Shown here in pieces: positions 47,606 to 58,500 of a DNA stretch of 64,000 bases. This stretch comes from Umbilicaria muhlenbergii. Lineage: Eukaryota; Ascomycota; Lecanoromycetes; Umbilicariales; Umbilicariaceae. The stretch spans positions 1,040,291-1,104,290 of the forward strand of contig KK106985.1 in assembly GCA_000611775.1 (NCBI GenBank). Direction: 5' to 3'. How positions within the stretch are numbered: the first letter of the stretch is position 1; every line of letters begins with the position of its first letter. A program made the translations under genes and the position numbers. The notes under the pieces are model-generated. The model worked only from the letters and a program-made list of their open reading frames with translations. It ran no database searches and was not told the origin of the DNA.

Positions 47606-48802
47606 AATCGGGTAATTTTAACGTGACTAGCTAGCTATATTGGGTATAATTAGACACGTACGACACGTAGAAAGGATTTTTCAACGCGTGACTGCCCTTA
47701 TACACCCCCGAAGCTCCACTTACACCTCAATACCCTACGCCTGCGCCCCTCAATTATGGACTACGTCTCACTCTCCTCCTCCTCCTCCTCCTCCTCCTCC
47801 TCCGCCTCGTCTGAGGACGAGGCGCCTGCCTCAATGAGCCTCCAGCCACCCCGTATTGAAGAGTCTTTTATGACAGTCGAAGCTCTTATTAAAGCCGTTA
47901 ATGAGCATGCTTTGGAGCAGGGCTTCGCTGTAGTTAAACGTTGATCCGTTGAGAAAAAGGGGGTTAAGGTTAGGGTCTACCTTCGTTGCAATAAAGGGGC
48001 TACTCACAGTCAACGCCCCCCTCTCTGAGACCCTAAAAAACGCCGTCATACATCCACCCGCATGGTCGGATGCCCCTTTGAGGCAGTGGCCCGCCAAAAA
48101 GGGGGGGAGTGGACTCTAGATGTGAAAACCCCAGATCATAATCATGACGCCAGCTCAATTATGAGCCACCCTACACTTCAAAAGGAAGCCCTGACGCCTG
48201 CTGTCTCTGAATTCATTGATACGGAGACTTGAATTCATGTTAGACCAGGCCAAATTCTCTCTGCCCTAATGGTCAACAACCCCGAAATACCCCTGGATAT
48301 TGAGGACATATATAACGAAAAGGCACGCCTTCGTCGCCAAAGGCTCAATTTTAGGACCCCTATACTGACTCTAATGAAGGAGCTTCTCAGGCATGAGGAC
48401 TGGCATATGGAGTTCCTTGAAGATGAAGTTCACCGGCTTTCCCACCTGTTTTTTAGTCATACAGAGTCTCTTCAACTGCTAGCCCTGAACCCTGAGGTTC
48501 TAATTATGGATTGTACCTACAAGATCAACCGCTTCAATATGCCTCTCCTAAACATCATTGATATAACGTCTTTGGGCATGAATTTCTGGGTGGCGTTTTG
48601 CTTTCTCCGCAATGAGAAAGAGGGTGATTTCTGATGAGTTATGCGTTGTATTAAAGCTCTATATCGACGGCTTGACCTTCATGGCCCTAAAATTGTCCTT
48701 ACAGACAGGGCATTAGCAGTCATCAATGCTCTGAGAGACGTCTTTCCAGGCACGAAGCACCTGCTCTGCTTTTGGCATGTTAACAGGGCTGTTCAAGCCT
48801 AC

Positions 48803-50092
48803 TTGGGGCTTTTCGCCAGTTTTCCATTACATTACATAGACTTCTAGACCAATAGAATTGACTCGATTTAAACCTCCCTGTTTAGTGTAGAGTAGCGTTC
48901 CATGGACTTGTAGATGAGCTACACAAGCCTTCCAGCCAATAAAGAAAGGGGCTAAATCGATGTGACGTCGTAGATGACGTAGACCATCAACGACAGTCGT
49001 ACATGGGTAGATAAATGGTATTAGCAGGTAAATACATGGTAAAATCATCGACAGCATGTCTCTTGACCACCTCACCATAGCCGGAAATCAACGAGGCAGT
49101 GGAAGAGCCCCTACCATGGCCTTTCTATTGGGGCAGTCACAACCACAGCCAGCTCTGCTTGCCCAGCCACCCACACGTGCCCTTGCCTCAATGCCCCCAG
49201 TGATAAATCCACCCTGGAGGAATCTTCAAGGCCAATTGATGCCACCCCCCTCCCAGCCTCCACCGTCCCAGCAGCCTCCGCCGTCCTCCCAGACTTTGCC
49301 GTTGAACAGGCTTCGCAATTCGACGTTGAGTCCCATCAATGTATCCTCAGTATATACCCTCCCCTCCTTGCTCTTGAATGGCGCGGGCAAAGCCTCATAG
49401 ACGCCTCACTTCCAGCCAATTGCTGTCCCATTCTAGTCGATGCTTCCAGCGTCTATGGAGGTGTAAAACCACGTCAAGGAAGACAGTGGAGAGCCAGCTT
49501 TGAGAGTGGCCAAAGACTGAGCAAAGAGAGATCAGGCGTACAGGGTAGGCAAGCTGAAGAAGGACCAGACAGAGCATCTCTTCTTGTGTTGCAGTGTATC
49601 AATTTCGAAGGGTGATTTCGTGGAGGCAACAAAAGGGGAGAATTCAGCGCATATCAGTTTTGAACACCCTGCAAGTAGAAATTAGCTTAGAACATGTAAT
49701 AGGAGCAGGCTTACCTGAATAACTTCTCAAAATTGGAGTTGGAATAGCCATCCACATGAAATCTGACTGTGGGATCATACTGAAAGGCCTCGAGAAGTGG
49801 CCGGTGGCGTAGACGGGGGGCATAACCATGATGATGAGCAGCATCCAAGTACCGCTCAGTATAAAGCATTAAAAACATACCCAGAGCAAGGATCTGGCGC
49901 CGACGTAATCAACGCCTCAATTGGACTGAAATTCGAGGCATAATGAGGGGTATTCAGTCAAAAAGGGGGTGGAGGACTCGAGAATGCCTTCTTCTAAATT
50001 TAGACTTTTATATTCCTGAATAGGTCTAGCGTCATGAAGAACAGTTATTCCGGGCCTATCTAATGTAATGGAAAACTGGCGAAAAGCCCCAA
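48803..50092 (-). mobile_element. Harbinger-like DNA transposon nested inside the MULE, inverted orientation
   Basis: Bounded by a perfect 32-bp inverted repeat (48803-48834 and 50061-50092, starting TTGGGGCTTTTCGCCAG); length 1290 bp. It splits the MULE transposase exactly between the codons for QAY and the resumed frame, so it entered after the MULE. The target duplication is unclear: only a shared C, or a degraded TAC/AAC, is visible. On the minus strand it carries a transposase resembling DDE_Tnp_4 proteins. Stops interrupt the frame, so it is also decayed. Confidence 0.82.
49280..49925 (-). pseudogene. Harbinger-like (DDE_Tnp_4-type) transposase remnant
   Basis: Minus-strand frames show AFQYDPTVRFHVDGYSNSNF, then LVLLQLAYPVRLISLCSVFG, HSQSWLSTVFLDVVLHLHRR and RWKHRLEWDSNWLE. 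After a stop, GFARAIQEQGG is followed by a stop in place of Trp and then GYIDGTQRRIAKPVQRQS. LAYPVRL, the WGYIDGT-equivalent and the order of blocks are those of fungal Harbinger-type transposases. A GTAAGC to TTGCAG pair at about 49710-49673 could be a former intron. The part after the first DDE residue is hard to follow, and the C-terminal catalytic residues were not found. Family assignment at superfamily level only. Confidence 0.72.
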
Positions 50093-51679
50093 CTGTTGAC
50101 TCACCTTTGAGATGGAGGAGGAATGGGAGCAATTCTACTCTGAATGACTGGCTCTGATCAATGTCCTGACCCCTGAAGACTTCGATACCGCCTGGGATGA
50201 CTTCAAAATTAAGTGAAACGATAAATACTGGCGTCTGATTGATTATCTGGATGATACCTGGTTCCGCCTTCTCAAAACCCGCTTTGTTAGAGCCTGAATC
50301 AATCAAGTTATGCATTTCAATACCCTAGTGACCTCTCATGGTGAAGGCAGTCACGCTGTGCTGAAACAGGCCTTTAAAATGAGCTCTGAAGACCTTTTAC
50401 AGATTTTAAAGAGTATAAAGCTCATCCTGACAAATCAGCTGCATCAGTATACGTCTTGAGTTGAAAGAGCAAGGACTCACATGAGGGATCATCATAATAT
50501 TGAGGTTTTTAGGCAGCTCAGCTGACGGATCAGTCCTAAAGCCCTTAACCTGATGCTTAAGCAGTGGGATATGAACAGCTGAGGACCTGAACCATCAGCC
50601 TGCTCAGAGGTATTCCACCGTACGACTGGTCTCCTATGCAGCCATGAACTTCAGTGATGCGTGGAGACAGGCGTCCTTTCAACACCAGATGATATTCATC
50701 CTCACTGACACCTCTGAGACCACCTGCCAGACATTCTTCCTCATTCTTCTCTTTCTCCTTCTCCTCCGGCATCTATTAGGGCAGATTCACCAGCTGCAGA
50801 GCCAGTTCCAGCCTCAGAGCATGCTTCAGAGCAAGTACTAGACCCACAACTGACAGCCCTAGGACAGGTTAGCCATATTCAAGACCCTGAGGTCATTCAA
50901 AGGCAGCGGGGTGGTGGGAGAGGCCGGGGCAGGCAGCCAGAGAGCTCAACCCAGCGGGACTACTTCCTCTTTGAGATTGTGGAGCATGCTGCTCACATTA
51001 GGGACCGACAGCAGTCTCAACAGGCCTCACAACAGCTGCTTGCTGAGGCGGCTTCCTCTGGCGAGACCCAGAGAGCACTGAGAGGCGGAGGACGAGGAGG
51101 GCGGCGAAGGCAGTGAGGGCGGAGAGGGCGGAGAAGGCAGAGAGGGTGAGGGCAGCAACAGGAGGAGGCATCAGAGCAGGCCTCTGAAGAGGCTGCTGCA
51201 GGGCAGACAACCCTCTCTCAGTTTGCTGACTTTGCCCCTGTGGCGAACCATCTCAGCGATATGAGATCTCAGGGGCAGCGAGGGCAGCGAGCTCAGGGGG
51301 CTCCTTCCTACCGGGGGGTCCCAGAAGGCCTGGTGGGGTCGTTCCAGCTTGCCAGTCAGTGATCCACTGCATGGCAGGCTGGGCAGAATTGGGCAGCACT
51401 TCGTTGGCTGGGGCCGCCCCAGAAATTTGGTAGGAGGGGGGGGTGGGGCGGTGTCGACAGCGGCGGCGACGAGCCAGCTGTTATAGGGGGGTTGAGGCGG
51501 CAAGGCAGGAGGGCGGTGAGGTGAGGGGTGGGTGGCAGTCTCCTAGTCAATATTAGCTAGATCTCCATAAATTGGGCATGAAAAACGCGTGAAAACAAGC
51601 GTTCAAAAGCACTTGAAAGCATGCCTTGATATCTGAAACATAAAAACACGAATTCTTGAAGTAACTGCCCGATTAGGCT

Positions 51680-51756
51680 AGCGTGGGGGGGGGTGTCAAT
51701 GTATTAAAAGAAGGGGTGTCAATGTATTAAGGGGGGGTGTCATTTTACGAGGACCC
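51680..51756 (-). repeat. Right terminal repeat with three inverted TGACACC subunits
   Basis: GGTGTCA occurs at 51692, 51715 and 51736. The outermost 28 bases are the exact reverse complement of the left end; the match then shifts by the number of subunits. Confidence 0.85.
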
Positions 51757-51765
51757 CGTGAAGAG
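51757..51765. repeat. Right target-site duplication of the Mutator-like element
   Basis: CGTGAAGAG, matching the left copy at 8 of 9 positions. Confidence 0.85.
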
Positions 51766-52125
51766 GAGACTTCTGGAGTAAGAATAAGGTAAGAGTCGTT
51801 TGCCAAACGCTTGGAGAGAAAAGCTTCCAGACGCCTCGTCAGCCTTACGCTATGACCTGAAATAGGGCTAGTGCGATCTTGTCGCGAGGCGACAGAACTC
51901 TACAAAAGTTGTCAAGACCCCTTCACCATCTCCGACCACTCCCTCACTTCCACCTCCACGCCGCCCACGCCTCTCCACATCTTCTAGTCTTCTGTCGTAT
52001 CACTTCCACCTGCGCCCGTACAGATCGTTGACCACAGACCCCATCCTCTTCTTTCTAGCGTGCTCATCGTAGAAATCAGCCCCGAATTCATTCATCACCT
52101 CACTTGCCACGAATAATCCAACCTC
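51766..52125. promoter_or_regulatory. Promoter region of the DUF2433 gene, directly beside the transposon
   Basis: Only 360 bp separate the transposon's right duplication from the next start codon. The segment is pyrimidine-rich near 51920-51990 (CTTCCACCTCCACGCCGCC-like), as in fungal core promoters. The insertion may have cut off distal promoter elements. Confidence 0.45.
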
Positions 52126-54734
52126 ATGGCTTCTGTAAGTACCCTTCCCGAAAAGACACTTGAACGTTAATGCCCCTCTGTGGCGCACATCACAATGGCG
52201 GCTTAGATGGTCTGAGCTGACCTTGTACCAGCCGCGTCCTCACAGCTTCAACAACGAAGGCTATCTCCCGAACGGCGCAACCGGTGTTCCTAGTAGTGCC
52301 CCGGCAGGAGGCTTTGGCTCCAACAACTTCTCCAATAACAGCCGTGTCGTACAGAATGGAGGAGTCCGGGTCCTGTGTGTTGCAGATGTCCGCGGTAAGC
52401 TAGGAGCTCCGCCGCTAAAGCTGAGCTGATTTCTGATGTGATTGCTTTTCTACATAGGTAACCTCAGATCCCTGAATGACCTCGCGAGGCAAGCTCGCGC
52501 AGACTACATTATCCATACTGGGGACTTCGGCTTCTACGACGATAGCTCTCTAGACCGTATTGCGGACAAGTACGTACATGGTTTGATGACCGAGGAATCC
52601 TGACACCAAATGGGGCCTAATTATTGGTTTTAGGACCCTCAAACACGTTGCTCAATACTCTCCTCTACTGTCCGAACATACGAAGCGCTCGATCCAGTCG
52701 ATGCCACCACAGCAAGCACCACTCAAACAACGATTTCCTCCCGACCAGCTGCCGCTTTCAGAGCTACCGATGTTTCTCAACAAGCAATACACCCTAGATG
52801 TACCTGTATACACGGTCTGGGGTGCTTGCGAGGATGTGCGCGTGCTGGAGAAATTTCGATCAGGGGAATATAAAGTGGAAAAGCTGAATATCATCGATGA
52901 GGCTAACTCCAGACTATTGGACGTCGGTGGTATCAAGCTCCGTTTGTTCGGCTTGGGTGGCGCTGTTGTTATGCACAAGCTATTCGATAACGGAGAAGGT
53001 AGAACAACAATTGCGGGAGGGCAAGGGACAATGTGGACCACTTTACTTCAGATGGGGGAGCTTGTAGACACGGCGAATCGCGTCTATGATCCGACAGAAA
53101 CGCGCGTCTTTGTCACTCACGCCTCTCCCGCTCGAGAAGGTCTACTGAATCAGCTGTCGGTCACCCTGAAGGCCGATTTCTCCATATCTGCAGGGCTCCA
53201 CTTCCGCTATGGCAGCTCGTACAATGAGTTCAGTGTGAACCCCACATTGGATCACTACCGAGGCAAGCTGGCAGCATCTAAGGCATCTTTTAACGATGTC
53301 TGGGAGACTGTCAAGAGCGAAGTTGAGCCCGCAGTGGCCCAGAATGAGGCCCAGCAAACCCTACTTACCAACGCGTTGGACATCGTAAACAAGATGCCGA
53401 CAGTCGCCAATGGGGGCAATCCGTTTGGTGGTGCAGTTCCTGGGCAAGGCGCTGGTGGGCAGGTCGACGAGAGTGCCTTCAAGAACATGTGGAACTTCAA
53501 TCTTGCCGATGCGGCGTTTGGTTACTTGGTTCTCGAGATCGAAGCCGGGAGAATTGGGACGGAGATGAGGGCTCAAGGCTTCAACTTTGCTCATCGCGGT
53601 ACTGGCGGTAAGCACGGCGTGACACAGTCAGTGCAAGCACCAGCCCAGGGTGGCCCAACGAATGCAGTGATGCAGGGTGGGAATAATATCAATACTGCAA
53701 CAGCACCCACTGGGCCCAACCAAAACCGTTTGCCAGCTGCTCCGTCATCTCAGTCGAGTCAACAATTCAATCAGAACCCACCACCAAATCAGCAGCCTCG
53801 GAGCCAGCCTCCGCCGGCACAGCGTCAACAGTCCATACCCCCTCAACAGCAGCCGCAACAGCAGCCAGCGCAGCAACCAAACCAGGGTAAAGCTCCTCAA
53901 GGTCCATCGCGTACAGGTCCTTCCCCAGCTCCTGCTGTGCCAAGCCAAGTAAAGCCTGCTACACCACAGCCGACAAACGCGAACGTGAATATTCCTACCC
54001 CGCCCCCAAATGACAAGCCGGCGACAGCAGCCCCACAGAGCTCTGATGCCCGAAATGGTACCGCTTCCACGAATGACAAGGCACAAGCACCTCCTACACA
54101 GAAGCCTGCTTCACCTGCGGTAGAAAAGAAACCAAGCACAGGATTGTTTATTCACAACCTGGACACCGAGCAGAGCGTACGTGACATTTTCTCAGAGGAA
54201 GATAAGTCAAAGATCCTCCGAGTCGAAAAGTATGGCAAATACAACTTTGTAGTTCACTTTAGCACCCACGAGGAGGCGAAAGCGGCGCTCGAGCGACAAC
54301 CGGCAGATCATAAGAAGCACGTTCCCGGCCCACCTGCTCCAGGCCAGGTAAAGAAGCCAAATGTCAAGTTCTACGATGACCGCGCTGGAGGACCGCGGAA
54401 TTTTCAGCGCGACGGTCAGAGTGGACAGGGCGCTGGTGCTTGGCAAGGTAGCAACCGTGGTGGGGCAAACGCTGGCCCGCGAGGCGGCTACCAGAGCGGG
54501 GCCAGCGACAGCGAAGGTGCTCGAGGAGGACGGGGTGGCTTTACGGGTCGCGGTCGAGGCCCTAGGGGTAACGATCGTGGTTCAAGAGGCGGCCGAGGCG
54601 GATCCAGAGGCAGCTTCAACAACAAGACTACATCTGGTGGCGAAGAAGCGTCATCGGCCTCTGGGCCTCCTGCTCCGGCAGCCACTACCGCTGCAGCACC
54701 AGCTGCACCGGCTCCCTCCGGCGGCGAATCTTGA
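52126..54734 (+). CDS. DUF2433 protein with RRM-like segment and C-terminal RGG box
   Basis: Four exons: 52126-52134, 52232-52394, 52458-52569 and 52634-54734; 794 residues. Exon 1 encodes only Met-Ala-Ser. The N-terminal 350 residues (VRVLCVADVRGNLRSLNDLA, IIHTGDFGFYDD, LPMFLNKQYTLDVPVYTVWG, VFVTHASPAREGLL) follow the order of a calcineurin-like phosphoesterase. The usual DxH is DVR, so metal binding is doubtful. This is the fungal DUF2433 family as I remember it. A Gln/Pro-rich linker follows (about 430-590), then an RRM-like unit (GLFIHNLDTEQSV, KYGKYNFVVHFSTHEEAKAA, about 598-645). The tail is Arg/Gly-rich with many RGG/RG repeats (about 670-765). The combination points to an RNA-binding role; no enzymatic activity is assumed. 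Confidence 0.86.
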
Positions 54735-55556
54735 AGAAACCGGTGAGCGGTCCTTCTACCTATTCTCGAAGACACTGGTTTTAAAACCAGGGTCTCCTTG
54801 TCTCACCAATCTTTTTCTCCCGGGGATTTTAGAGCTTGACGGACACGCGTGGTCTGCCTTCGGGAGCAAAGCGCGGCCCAAGCTTGTGGGGAAGCTTCTG
54901 CGATCTGTTCGAGCTTTGCATTTGTCTTTTATCTGTACAGCTTCGTCTGGAAAGATGGGAGTGTGGCTTGACTAGCATGTGTGCATCTTCAAGAATTCCC
55001 ATGTACTTTAGCCAGATGGAAAAGTCGTTTGCTACATAGTTGTGTTTATTCGTAGTGATATGGATCTCGTGATATGTGTGAACAACAGTTGAACAAGGTG
55101 TACCTCAGCGCGGTGATAAGCCAGAAAAGGCAGTCGGTTCCTGGATGAGGCTCTGCGTGTGGCGTAGGGCTGAGGAGGCGCTTCCCCGGATTCTGCGCTG
55201 TTTCAGCCGAGAGCTCCTTGCCGCACGTCAGCAAGAACAGCCTACGAATCCAACTACTACCTTACTCTTGAGTCTCAGCTTATCCCAACGCTCCTTAACT
55301 GTGCCTTAACATCATAGTACCTGCCATCTGGCCCTGTTGACGCGTTGCTCGGCCCATTTTCAATAGCTTCCAAGTTTTGTGCTGCTGCCTGCCAACTAAG
55401 AATCCACCGCCACGCGACACCCTCATCGAAGCACGACGCTCCTTACGGCTACAAACGACAGTCATTCGGCACGTCGCAGGATTGCAGAACAGGCCTACTG
55501 GTTGCTATTGAGAATTTAGCAGAAATCGTGGGGCTCTGTGCCCGAAAGTGGTAGTC
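54735..55556. other. Intergenic
   Basis: 3' flank of the DUF2433 gene and promoter of NPC1. ORF 54361-54975 is a frame-shifted shadow of the RGG region. Nothing else recognised. Confidence 0.6.
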
Positions 55557-58500
55557 ATGTGGGCAATGCGACAACTCCAGTTGCAGGCGCTGTTATTCCT
55601 CACACTCATAGGCGTTTTGGGTGCGGCAGCCTCAGTAGAAGATGAGGTCTGGACTATGAAACATGAGAAGGGCAGATGCGCCATACGAGACCAGTGCGGG
55701 AAGAAGTCCTTCTTTGGTGGAGAGCTACCTTGTCCGGACAATGGATTGGCGCGAGAACCGAGCGATGATATCAGAAAGAAGCTGGTGGGTATTTGTGGCG
55801 ACAAGTGGAGCGAAGGACCGGTTTGCTGCGAGGAGAATCAAGTAGGATATCCCGCAACGATGCACCTGCAAAAGAAGGCCGGGGCTGACCAATATTCTAG
55901 GTCGATGCACTGAGCAGCAATCTGAAACGCGCAGAATCCATCATCTCCTCTTGTCCAGCATGCAAAGAGAACTTCTTCAACCTCTTCTGTACCTTCACCT
56001 GCTCGCCCGATCAATCCCTCTTTGTCAATGTCACCGCGACCCAGGGAACTTCGTCAAAGAAATTGCTTGTGACCGAACTTGATAACCTATGGTCAGACGG
56101 TTATGGAAGCGGCTTCTACGACAGCTGTAAGGACGTCAAGTTTGGAGCTACTGGTGGCAAGGCGATGGACTTCATTGGTGGCGGGGCAAAAAACTATACC
56201 CAGTTCCTCAAATTCTTGGGAGACACGAAGCCATTTGGAAGTCCTTTCCAAATCAACTTTCCCAGACCCGATGATGTGGAAGGAGATGGAATGAAGGCCA
56301 TGGATCCGGTGCCGAAGGCCTGCAATGATACGAGTGAGCTATACCGGTGCGCATGCGTTGATTGTACCTCAGCGTGCACCGAGCTACCAGAGGTGACGGA
56401 GACAAAGTATTGCCACGTTGGAGCACTGCCATGTCTCTCTTTCGCCGTGATTATTATCTACTCGGTGTTCCTACTACTACTGGTGACTGCGGTGTCTGGG
56501 CATGTCGCATGCCAGAAACACAATCAGCGGCAGAGTGAGAGATTGCAGCTCCTGCAAGATGCTGCACCAAGTGACGACGAAGACGAGGGCGATGTGGTGC
56601 AGAACGCTGGAATGCTGGACCGGCCTCAAAGGCATTACAGAGTGAACACCATTTGTGACACTGCATTCAGCAGACTCGGGAGTATATGCGCTCGCTTCCC
56701 TGCTACCACCATCACTATTGATGTTCTCATTGTCGCATTGCTAAGCTTGGGGTGGATCAACTTCTCCATCGAAAAGGATCCGGTTCGACTGTGGGTTAGT
56801 CCTTCATCCGCAGCAGCGGAGGAGAAGGCATTCTTCGACTCGAACTTTGGACCGTTCTACCGTGCAGAACAGGCTTTCCTTATCAATGATACGCATCCAT
56901 CAGGGCCAGGACCCGTTCTCAGCTATGATACTCTAGGTTGGTGGTTCGATGTGGAGAACCGCGTACAGCGCATCATATCTATGGAGAAGAGGGTCACTCT
57001 CAACGACGTGTGTTTTAAGCCTACAGGCACGGCATGTGTGGTCCAATCTCTGACTGGCTATTTTGGTGGAACATTTGCTGGTGTCGATCCAAATACATGG
57101 CAGACAGACTTGAAGCACTGTACCGACCAACCTGGCGCTCAGGAGTGTTTGCCTGCCTTTCAGCAGCCTTTACAAAAAGACATCATTCTCGGAGGCTTCG
57201 AGAAGACTGGTAATGTTTTAGATGCCGAAGCTTTGATCACCACTTGGGTAGTCAACAATCACGCAGAAGGTACAGAAGAAGAAGCACGTGCGATGGACTG
57301 GGAGCAGAACCTTAAGAATCTACTACAATCTGTCCAGGAAGAGGCTCAGGAAAGAGGCCTCAGGCTATCTTTCTCAACAGAAATCAGCTTGGAGCAAGAA
57401 CTAAGCAAATCGACAAATACTGACGCTAAGATAGTGGTGATCAGCTACATTATCATGTTCATATACGCTTCGCTGGCACTTGGATCCGCAAGCTTGACGG
57501 TGAGGTCTTTGCTCAACAACCCAGCAAATGCCCTAGTGCAATCAAAATTCACTCTCGGTGTCATTGGGATTGTTATTGTACTGATGTCAGTCTCGGCGTC
57601 TGTTGGCCTATTCTCGGCTGCGGGAATCAAGGTCACCTTGATCATTGCCGAGGTCATCCCATTCTTAGTGCTGGCAGTTGGCGTCGACAACATCTTTCTT
57701 ATTGTTCATGAATTCGAACGAGTCAACCTCAGCCATCCAGACGCAGAGATCGATACCCGAGTCGCGAAAGCATTGGGGAGGATGGGACCTAGTATTCTTT
57801 TGTCTGCCTCTGCCGAGACGATCGCCTTCGCCCTGGGTGCCGCTGTGGGCATGCCCGCGGTCAGGAACTTCGCGGTCTATGCGGCTGGTGCGGTGTTCAT
57901 CAACGCAGTATTACAGGTTACAATGTTTGTCTCGGTACTTGCATTGAACCAGCGACGAGTTGAAAGCAGTCGGGCAGATTGCTTCCCCTTCGTCAAGGTC
58001 AAGCGGGCGGATACATACCACTCAACCGGTGGCCATGTGTATGGATCGGACGAGGAAGGTGCAATGCAACGTTTCATCCGCAGGACATACGCTCCTAGCT
58101 TACTGAACCGCAAAGTCAAGGTTGTCGTGGTTGTTGCCTTTCTAGGACTTTTCACTGCTGGACTTGCTTTGATCCCCGAGGTAGCTCTGGGCTTGGATCA
58201 AAGGATAGCTATTCCGACAGGCTCATACCTCATCCCCTATTTCAACGACCTTGCGGCCTACTTCAACACAGGCCCTCCCGTGTACTTTGTGACACGTGAG
58301 CTCAATGTCACGCATAGGAAGCATCAACGGGACCTTTGTGCTCGTTTCTCGACATGTAACTCCTTCTCGGTTGCCAATGTCTTGGAACAAGAATCGAAGA
58401 GACCCAACGTGTCCTACATCTCCGGTTCAGCTGCCAGCTGGATCGATGACTACTTCACCTGGCTGAACCCCACGAACGAAGAATGCTGCAAGGAAGGCGG

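Larger units (their letters stand above)
47756..51128 (+). pseudogene. MULE transposase, interrupted and with many stops
   Basis: The frame begins MDYVSLSSS with a Ser run encoded by a (TCC)n tract. A FAR1/WRKY-GCM1-like zinc module follows: YLRCNKG, RMVGCPFEAVARQ, DHNHDAS, with Cys and His ligands. The DDE core reads EVLIMDCTYKINRFNMPLLN and IVLTDRALAVINALRDVFPG, then HLLCFWHVNRAVQAY. At this point (48803) the inner element is inserted. After it, at about 50093, the gene resumes with LTFEMEEEWEQFY, MHFNTLVTSHGEGSHAVLK and a Gln/Ser/Arg-rich tail (GGGRGRGRQPESS). There are about a dozen stops and probably frame changes, so no product is expected. MULE transposases of this kind are about 700-900 residues. 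Confidence 0.9.
47514..51756 (+). mobile_element. Mutator-like DNA transposon (MULE), decayed, with nested insertion
   Basis: Total 4243 bp including the inner element (about 2.95 kb without it). The two ends match perfectly for the first 28 bases (starting GGGTCCTCGTAAAATGACAC), followed by shorter TGACACCCC-type subterminal repeats: four on the left, three on the right. A single transposase gene runs on the plus strand. Mutator-like elements move by cut-and-paste with a DDE transposase. This copy is broken by many in-frame stops. At least one sits where the family has Trp (TGG to TGA after EKEGDF), which fits RIP mutation of repeats in ascomycetes. It is therefore old enough to have passed through meiosis under RIP, and is non-autonomous. 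Confidence 0.92.

Noticed and set aside
47761-47810. (TCC)n run as an independent microsatellite
   Set aside because: It encodes the poly-Ser start of the MULE transposase frame, so it is described there.
49056-49400. Pro/Gln-rich plus-strand ORF inside the transposon nest
   Set aside because: It is the antisense of the Harbinger-like transposase strand and contains no domain of its own.
53745-54086. Arg/Leu/Trp-rich minus-strand ORF
   Set aside because: Antisense of the Gln/Pro-rich linker of the DUF2433 protein.
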